Origin: Shewanella seohaensis
GTDB taxonomy: Bacteria; Pseudomonadota; Gammaproteobacteria; Enterobacterales; Shewanellaceae
Length of the DNA: 64,000 nt
Direction of reading: 5' to 3'
Assembly: GCF_025449215.1 (NCBI RefSeq)
Contig: NZ_CP104900.1
Coordinates: 3,844,001 to 3,908,000 of the forward strand
Translations under genes and position numbers: made by a program
The notes under the pieces: generated by a model
Told to the model about the DNA's origin: nothing
The model's input: the letters and a program-made list of their open reading frames with translations, nothing else
Database searches by the model: none
Shown: positions 58,746 through 64,000 of the stretch, one piece after another
How positions within the stretch are numbered: position 1 is the first letter of the stretch
Layout: every line of letters begins with the position of its first letter

Positions 58746-59020
58746 TTATTTGATGAGCTGTTGAATTTTTCTCTATGGCTGGGTGCCATATTCTTTAAAT
58801 AGTTTGAACAGCGTGTGATCGTGGCGATGCTGACCTCGTATTCCGCCGCGATTTGCCGCTGGCTCATCTCGCCATCCAGTAATAATTGGAAAACCTTTAA
58901 TCGTCCCGCGATCGCACTGCGCTCTTCTTCTGTCAGCAATAAATGGAACAACACTGAGAGTTCTTCATAGTTTCCATGGCTCAAGATTTTCTCTAAAACT
59001 AAGTCCCAATTGGCTCGCAT
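58746..59020 (-). CDS. trpR: Trp operon repressor (C-terminal frame break at 58766-58770)
   Basis: The helix-turn-helix region GEMSQRQIAAEYEVSIATIT and LTEEERSAIAGRLKVFQLLL match TrpR. As read the protein has an odd tail (KFNSSSNKVAVV); one base added in the T5 run at 58766-58770 gives REKIQQLIK with a stop at 58746 and a normal 91-residue protein. It should repress trp and related genes when tryptophan binds. Its short distance to the convergent membrane protein gene leaves no room for a terminator. Confidence 0.85.
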
Positions 59021-59209
59021 AATCGCCCCAGTAGTATTGTTTAAGCATTACAACGGCAGTTTAGCAGATTTACTCAACCAACAAATAACTTGTTACGTTT
59101 ATCCTTCCTGCCTAGACAAAAACTGACAAAAATGCTTCTAGTACATTGAGTTAATTTGTGTACAATAGGAGCGCAATGTCACACTTCGACGCTAATTTGT
59201 GAGAATACG

Positions 59210-59671
59210 ATGAAAAAATTACTCCTGACTCTCGTTGCCGGTACCTTATTGGCTTCAACTGCACAAGCACACAATTTTGAAGATGCGAAGGACGCGATTG
59301 AATATCGCCAATCTGCATTTGGCCTGATTGCTTATAACTTTGGCGATATGGGCGCAATGATGAAAGGCAAGAAACCTTTCGAAGCTGAAACCTTCGCAAT
59401 GCGCGCCAACAATGTTGCTGCTCTTTCACACATTCCTTTCGAAGGCTTTATTGAAGGTTCAGATAAAGGCGATACCGAAGCGCTAGCCAAAGTATGGCAA
59501 GACAAGGCTGACTTCGACGCTAAGATGAAAACCTTCCAAGAAAATGCCGCTATTTTAGCGACTGTGGCTCAAAAAGGTGACCAAGCTGAAATCAAGCAAG
59601 CCTTTATGAACACAGGCAAGAGCTGTAAAGGCTGCCACGACGTGTACAAAAAGACTAATTACGCGTTGTAA
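59210..59671 (+). CDS. Cytochrome c' family protein
   Basis: ATG 59210 gives a 153-residue protein with a signal peptide (LLLTLVAGTLLASTAQA, cleavage before HNFED) and a four-helix cytochrome c' fold ending in the heme motif CKGCH. Such proteins bind NO or act in electron transfer in the periplasm. A terminator follows. It is convergent with a cytochrome b gene, and the two may work together. Confidence 0.9.
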   Translation: MKKLLLTLVAGTLLASTAQAHNFEDAKDAIEYRQSAFGLIAYNFGDMGAMMKGKKPFEAETFAMRANNVAALSHIPFEGFIEGSDKGDTEALAKVWQDKADFDAKMKTFQENAAILATVAQKGDQAEIKQAFMNTGKSCKGCHDVYKKTNYAL

Positions 59672-59683
59672 TGTCTAATAAAG

Positions 59684-59710
59684 AAGCCTGCTACATGCAG
59701 GCTTTTTTAA
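59684..59710 (+). terminator. Terminator after the cytochrome c' gene
   Basis: Stem AAGCCTGC / GCAGGCTT with a 5-nt loop followed by TTTTTT. Confidence 0.9.
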
Positions 59711-59723
59711 TGTTCAGCACTTG

Positions 59724-60413
59724 CTAGAGCACTTGTACTATGGGCCACATCAAATAGGTAAACACCACTCCAGCGATGATTAACAGCACGATTAAGGCCA
59801 ACCACTGTGATTTAAACACCAACTGAGTTTCAGATTCGGCGTGCTCAACCTTAGACACCCGTTTATAACCGCTGAGCATGGCTCCCACTAATTTGTCACC
59901 TTTAAGCGCGTGTACAACGACAGCCAACACATGCACGGCACTCAAGGCTAAGATGAGGTTGAAATTCATTTTATGCAACCAAGTGAGAAACGAAGCAGTA
60001 TCAGCACTCACATAGCTGTACAGTGGACCTTCGGTAAACACATCATCGGTAGCAAAGAGTCCAGTGATAAGCTGTAAGCTAATAATGGCAATCAACACAA
60101 TCACCATATAACCGCCCATCGGATTATGCCCTAAAACCACTGATACGCCCTTTGCGCGAACGTCTTTCAAATACTCAAACACCACCTTGGGATGATGCAC
60201 GAAGTGACTAAACCTCGCAGTATCACTGCCAATCAAGCCCCATAAAAGCCGAAAGCCAATCAGGATCAACAAACTATAAGCAAAGATCTGGTGCCATTGC
60301 ATTTCGCCCACTTCAGCGCTCCACCAGAGTAAGGCCATGAGGGCCACCATGCCCCAGTGAAAAAAGCGTGTGGGTAAATCCCAGACTTTAACTTTGATAT
60401 GTTCGGTTTCCAT
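59724..60413 (-). CDS. Cytochrome b561-type di-heme membrane protein
   Basis: ATG 60413 (METEHIKVKVWDLPTRFFHWGM) is preferred over a 24-base longer ORF. The 229-residue protein has four or five membrane helices with His ligands in RFFHWGM, MQWHQIFAYS, TWLHKMNF and LAVVVHALKG. This matches the Ni/Fe-hydrogenase-type cytochrome b family that passes electrons from quinols to c-type cytochromes. It is convergent with the cytochrome c' gene. Confidence 0.88.
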   Translation of the reverse strand: METEHIKVKVWDLPTRFFHWGMVALMALLWWSAEVGEMQWHQIFAYSLLILIGFRLLWGLIGSDTARFSHFVHHPKVVFEYLKDVRAKGVSVVLGHNPMGGYMVIVLIAIISLQLITGLFATDDVFTEGPLYSYVSADTASFLTWLHKMNFNLILALSAVHVLAVVVHALKGDKLVGAMLSGYKRVSKVEHAESETQLVFKSQWLALIVLLIIAGVVFTYLMWPIVQVL

Positions 60414-60710
60414 AATACCTGCCACTCGACTGAGCAATGAAATAAGTGAAGGTATTTTATCGGGATCTAATGAAAAACTTAAAGTAAAGATAGGTAAATG
60501 ATGGGAAAGACTGCGTAGTTATCCCATCAAATATGGCCTGTTCCGATAACCAATTCAAGCCTTTTCGACCAAGAATCCGCGAGATTTGTCTAAGCGATCA
60601 AATAACCAACGAACAGAACTGAACAGGGTAAAAAATGTGATTTAGATCTCGTTTTTAAGGGTGTAGATTGGTAATCTGAAATCGAAGGAAACAAATAGAA
60701 GGTGCAACAT

Positions 60711-61067
60711 ATGCTAAAGATTACGAGCAAACAACTAGAAGTCACTGCCCCAATCCGTGAACGCATTGAAAGCCGTTTTGACAAACTTTCTAGGCACGAT
60801 GTGCAGTTGATTAATCCCCATGTCATCATCACAGAGGAGAAACCTGGTTTCAAAATTGAAGCATCGGTTGGCATCCCAAATGGAGAACTTTTTGCTCAAG
60901 CAAAACACGACAATCTTTATGCAGCCATTACGGCCATGGGTCAAAAATTAGAGAAACAACTCAATCGATTAACCCATAAACCTGAAGCCCAACGTTTCGC
61001 ATCCATTGCTCATCCCGAAGACGCTGTTAATGTCGAGGATGATTACGATGAGGAAGATGCAGCTTAA
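60711..61067 (+). CDS. raiA: RaiA/YfiA-like ribosome-associated inhibitor
   Basis: ATG 60711 follows AGAAGG; a GTG at 60702 is in frame but less likely. The 118-residue protein has the HPF fold (LKITSKQLEVTAPIRERIESR) and the acidic C-terminal tail (EDDYDEEDAA) that distinguishes RaiA from short HPF; the tail blocks 100S dimers. With hpf at 40560 the genome has both classic factors in this window. Confidence 0.9.
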   Translation: MLKITSKQLEVTAPIRERIESRFDKLSRHDVQLINPHVIITEEKPGFKIEASVGIPNGELFAQAKHDNLYAAITAMGQKLEKQLNRLTHKPEAQRFASIAHPEDAVNVEDDYDEEDAA

Positions 61068-61327
61068 GTTACTCGATGTTAGTGCGAGACCACATCACTT
61101 CGAGAGCATAAAGTAGATAAGGTTTAATAGGTCACATTTTTTAGCAAAAGTTTGATAGACCGTCCTAATGGTCAGTAAAAAGAGTGTGAACCTTTAAATA
61201 ACTACTACACTTTACTAAGTGACAGCAGAATCGAAGTGATGTGAATTTCAACTTAAAAGCGTTAAATATCACCATAAGAAGGAGTACGCCGCCACACAAA
61301 ACTCACTCTCAAAAACAGTGACACAGG

Positions 61328-61397
61328 CAGTAACATTAAGACAGCTACATTAAAACAGTCACATTACGGCAGTCATCTTAAGACGGCCACATAAATT
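61328..61397 (+). repeat. Five degenerate copies of a 14-bp unit
   Basis: CAGTAACATTAAGA, CAGCTACATTAAAA, CAGTCACATTACGG, CAGTCATCTTAAGA and CGGCCACATAAATT lie head to tail with a constant 14-bp period. Confidence 0.65.
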
Positions 61398-61866
61398 AAG
61401 TAACGCCAAGCTGTAATATTTATGCGTTTTCCCTCTGATGATCAAATGAGATGCGAGGTTACTAAAAAATAGAGACCGATGACCAACAACTAACGACAAA
61501 CGCACTAAATGGGTGTTAACACACGAGTCGATCATAAAGGAGTAACCTACTACATCATATTGCCAATTTTAGTCTTACACACTCTTTGAGCCCAAATGTA
61601 ACAATCAAGAGGAGGACGTCAGCAATAGAGCCACCATAGGTACCATGAAAGACCACTTTAGGTGAATTAGCTTCTTAACAGTCAAACAATATGAGGAGGT
61701 TAATAGCGTTATCGGTAATATGAGCAAGTGGGCATATTACAAATAGTGAGTAAAAAAGAATTTAGATAACACGGAACAAGGCGAGCTGCTTAACAGCAAA
61801 ATACCCAGTACCTTTTTGAGTACTAATATCAGCCAGATTCCTTTATTTATATTCTGTAGTGTAATC

Positions 61867-61904
61867 GTAAGTGAAAATGTAAGTTGAAATTGTAAGTTGA
61901 AAGT
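61867..61904 (+). repeat. Three copies of a 12-13-bp unit
   Basis: GTAAGTGAAAAT, GTAAGTTGAAATT and GTAAGTTGAAAGT follow each other directly. Confidence 0.6.
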
Positions 61905-62033
61905 GAGTTAACCTGCTGAATAAACAAAATCTAATGCGATATGTGTTGTTTATTCACAAAGCGTCAATAAAATCCTTTAATAACAATGCTCAATAACCTA
62001 GGAGGAATAGTTTGTTTGACCAGTCTTTCAACC

Positions 62034-62060
62034 AGCGCACCTTCGGGTGCGCTTTGCTTT
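62034..62060 (+). terminator. Terminator in the gap before holC
   Basis: Stem AGCGCACC / GGTGCGCT (TTCG-type loop) followed by a T-rich tail (TTGCTTTAT). It ends some transcript that comes from the gene-free stretch. Confidence 0.75.
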
Positions 62061-62271
62061 ATATCCCCAGACCCCATAGTCGTTTAACCATTACTCTTAG
62101 CCTTAAGCGAGTACTTAAGCTGTGCACATTTGGCACAGTAACGGCTTAAGCCACCCCCTGTCCCCGCCGTTCAATCTCCCGCGAAAAACCACAGTGCTAA
62201 GCGTTAACCCAGCTTGAGTTTTAGTGTAGACTTACCCGTTCGTCTATAACTTAAAGCAAGGCATTGAAATC

Positions 62272-62736
62272 ATGACTCAAGCGCTGTTTTATTTACTGCC
62301 GCCGATGGGCGTGAACACGGCCCTTAATGACATGTATCAATTGGCTTGCCGTCTAGCCCAACAGGGATTTATAAACCAGCAGCAGGTCTATATTCACTGT
62401 CAGGACAAGAACATCGCCTTCGAAATCGACGAGTTACTATGGCAGTTTGAACCCAGTGCATTTGTCCCCCATAACCTCAAAGGTGAAGGCCACACCACAG
62501 GCTCACCTGTTGAAATCGGTTTTGACAGACTCGGCCCAAACAAAAGTCGCCAACTTCTGATTAATCTTGCAGACCAAGTACCTCCGTTTGCGGTAAACTT
62601 TGGTCAAATCTTCGATTTTGTGGCTAATGACGACCAACATAAAGCGATAGCACGTGAACGCTACCGCCAATATCGTGGCTTAGGGATTGAATTAACAACC
62701 CAAAATTTAGCAACACATCCACTTAATTTAGCTTGA
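62272..62736 (+). CDS. holC: DNA polymerase III chi subunit
   Basis: The 154-residue protein matches HolC, with the block LACRLAQQGFINQQQVYIHC near the start, then DELLWQFEPSAFVPHNL and GFDRLG. HolC links the clamp loader to single-strand-binding protein. It is directly upstream of valS, as in enterics (pepA-holC-valS). The frame is intact. Confidence 0.92.
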   Translation: MTQALFYLLPPMGVNTALNDMYQLACRLAQQGFINQQQVYIHCQDKNIAFEIDELLWQFEPSAFVPHNLKGEGHTTGSPVEIGFDRLGPNKSRQLLINLADQVPPFAVNFGQIFDFVANDDQHKAIARERYRQYRGLGIELTTQNLATHPLNLA

Positions 62737-62751
62737 GACAGATACGTTCCC

Positions 62752-64000
62752 ATGGAAAAAACATACGATCCTCAGTCCATTGAGCAGACTCTTTACCAAA
62801 ACTGGGAAGAGCAAGGTTACTTTAAGCCCCACGGCGATGCCTCACAGGGCAACTATTGCATCATGATCCCGCCACCTAACGTGACGGGCAGTCTGCACAT
62901 GGGCCACGCTTTCCAAGATACCATCATGGATACACTGATCCGCTACCAACGTATGAAGGGTAAAAACACCCTGTGGCAAGTCGGTACTGACCATGCAGGT
63001 ATTGCGACTCAAATGCTGGTTGAGCGTAAGCTTGAAGCCGAAGAAGGCAAGAGCCGCCATGACCTTGGCCGCGATGCTTTCATGGAAAAAGTATGGGAAT
63101 GGAAAGCGCAATCTGGCGGCACCATCACTAAGCAGCTGCGTCGTATGGGCGCCTCAGTGGATTGGGACCGTGAACGCTTTACCATGGACGAAGGCTTGTC
63201 TAAAGCCGTTCAAGAAGTGTTTGTCCGTCTCTATGAAGATGATTTGATTTACCGTGGTAAACGTTTAGTGAATTGGGATCCTAAACTACACACCGCGATT
63301 TCTGATCTCGAAGTGGAAAACAAAGAAAAGCAAGGCCACATGTGGCACCTGCGTTATCCATTAGCCGATGGCGCGCTGACCGCCGACGGTAAAGACTACC
63401 TAGAAGTCGCTACCACGCGTCCAGAAACCATGCTGGGTGACAGCGCGGTTGCCGTACATCCTGACGACGAGCGTTATCAAGCACTGATCGGCAAGTTTAT
63501 CCTGCTGCCTATCGTTAACCGCCGCATCCCTATCGTGGCCGACGACTATGTGGATATGGAGTTTGGTACCGGCTGCGTGAAGATCACCCCGGCGCACGAC
63601 TTCAACGACTATGAGGTAGGTAAGCGCCACAACCTGCCTATGTTCAACGTGTTGACCTTAGATGCAGCAATTCGTGCATCCGCTGAAGTCGTCAATACCG
63701 ATGGCACCATCAACACTAGCTTAGATGGCAGCCTGCCAGAGCGTTTCGCAGGCCTTGATCGTTTCAAAGCTCGTGATGCCATCGTGGCCGAATTTGAAAG
63801 CTTAGGTCTGCTCGAAAAAATCGCGCCACACGGCCTAAAAGTGCCTTACGGCGACCGCTCTGGCGTAGTGATCGAGCCAATGCTGACCGACCAATGGTAT
63901 GTGGCCGTAGCGCCTATGGCCAAGACGGCTATCGAAGCGGTTGAGAACGGCGACATCAAGTTTGTACCGCAGCAATACGAAAACATGTACTTCTCTTGGA
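62752..64000 (+). CDS. valS: Valyl-tRNA synthetase (3' end beyond the window)
   Basis: The frame is open from ATG 62752 to the end of the window (416 codons). The class I motif is in [15 protein letters not shown] (HMGH), and the editing domain [15 protein letters not shown] and [15 protein letters not shown] follow. The visible part ends in QYENMYFSW just before the second half of the catalytic domain. The start lies 15 bases after the holC stop. Confidence 0.96.
   Translation, partial: MEKTYDPQSIEQTLYQNWEEQGYFKPHGDASQGNYCIMIPPPNVTGSLHMGHAFQDTIMDTLIRYQRMKGKNTLWQVGTDHAGIATQMLVERKLEAEEGKSRHDLGRDAFMEKVWEWKAQSGGTITKQLRRMGASVDWDRERFTMDEGLSKAVQEVFVRLYEDDLIYRGKRLVNWDPKLHTAISDLEVENKEKQGHMWHLRYPLADGALTADGKDYLEVATTRPETMLGDSAVAVHPDDERYQALIGKFILLPIVNRRIPIVADDYVDMEFGTGCVKITPAHDFNDYEVGKRHNLPMFNVLTLDAAIRASAEVVNTDGTINTSLDGSLPERFAGLDRFKARDAIVAEFESLGLLEKIAPHGLKVPYGDRSGVVIEPMLTDQWYVAVAPMAKTAIEAVENGDIKFVPQQYENMYFSW

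Larger units (their letters stand above)
61068..62271. other. 1.2-kb stretch without an evident gene
   Basis: No ORF of normal size is open in either strand. The stretch is AT-rich and carries short tandem repeats (61328-61397, 61867-61904), five SD-like purine motifs (AAGGAG 61279, AAAGGAG 61537, AGGAGG 61610, 61694 and 62000) that lead into no ORF longer than 45 codons, a 10-bp dyad GAATAAACAA/TTGTTTATTC (61917-61955) and a terminator at 62034-62060. A regulatory or small RNA is possible. Confidence 0.4.

Overview
The window is chromosomal DNA of a Shewanella-type gammaproteobacterium, very close to S. oneidensis in gene content and order. This rests on recognisable neighbourhoods: rdgB-hemW; yggN-glsA-yggL-trmB | mutY-yggX; the MerR-photolyase-cfa operon; thrLABC-slyD; trpR-cytochrome c'; raiA; holC-valS. 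Both ends are cut: base 1 lies in a DUF4426-type gene and base 64000 lies in valS.

Layout. 1-4.4 kb: rdgB, hemW, a 268-bp MITE-like repeat and a DUF885 peptidase. 4.5-12.1 kb: a LysR regulator, then the yggN/glsA/yggL/trmB block facing mutY-yggX, then yceI with a cytochrome b561. 12.4-13.6 kb: two copies of a tRNA-Phe/tRNA-Thr operon followed by two tandem decayed tRNA-Thr copies. 14.4-24.6 kb: one long minus-strand operon (DUF523/DUF1722 protein, MerR regulator, photolyase, NTF2-like, SDR, FAD oxidoreductase, DUF1365, Cfa-like methyltransferase, DUF2878, chalcone-isomerase-like, DUF3833, small lipoprotein) that looks like a light- or photo-oxidative-stress-controlled lipid-modification system. 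25-36.5 kb: DEAD-box helicase, GAF-PAS-GGDEF-EAL protein, Lon-like protease, OYE reductase with its TetR regulator, and a chemoreceptor. 36.8-46.6 kb: YebC paralogue, a cysteine hydrolase behind an apparent Thr-rich attenuator, a two-component system, hpf, an Aer-like receptor, a Fur-boxed DUF3649-PepSY-DUF3325 iron operon, OsmC, and a small gene ended by a second MITE copy. 47-57 kb: tricorn-like S41 protease, a solute-binding protein, and thrL-thrA-thrB-thrC. 57.5-64 kb: slyD, trpR, cytochromes, raiA, a 1.2-kb gene-free stretch, holC and valS.

Sequence quality matters here. At least 17 single sites in 14 genes break the reading frame. Every one is explained by loss of one base (two in one case) from a homopolymer run of 4-7, most often a G or C run. 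Conserved genes such as thrB, trpR, rdgB and phr are hit, so these are most likely sequencing or assembly errors and not real pseudogenes. I give restored gene extents in the feature list.

The least ordinary biology is: (i) a classic-looking transcription attenuator with a leader peptide containing five consecutive Thr codons in front of an isochorismatase-family hydrolase; (ii) the MerR/photolyase/lipid operon with a MerR-style 19-bp-spacer promoter; (iii) a pair of inverted 268-bp MITEs, one of which supplies a gene's stop codon; (iv) tandem tRNA-Thr remnants; (v) a 1.2-kb repeat-bearing gap before holC.
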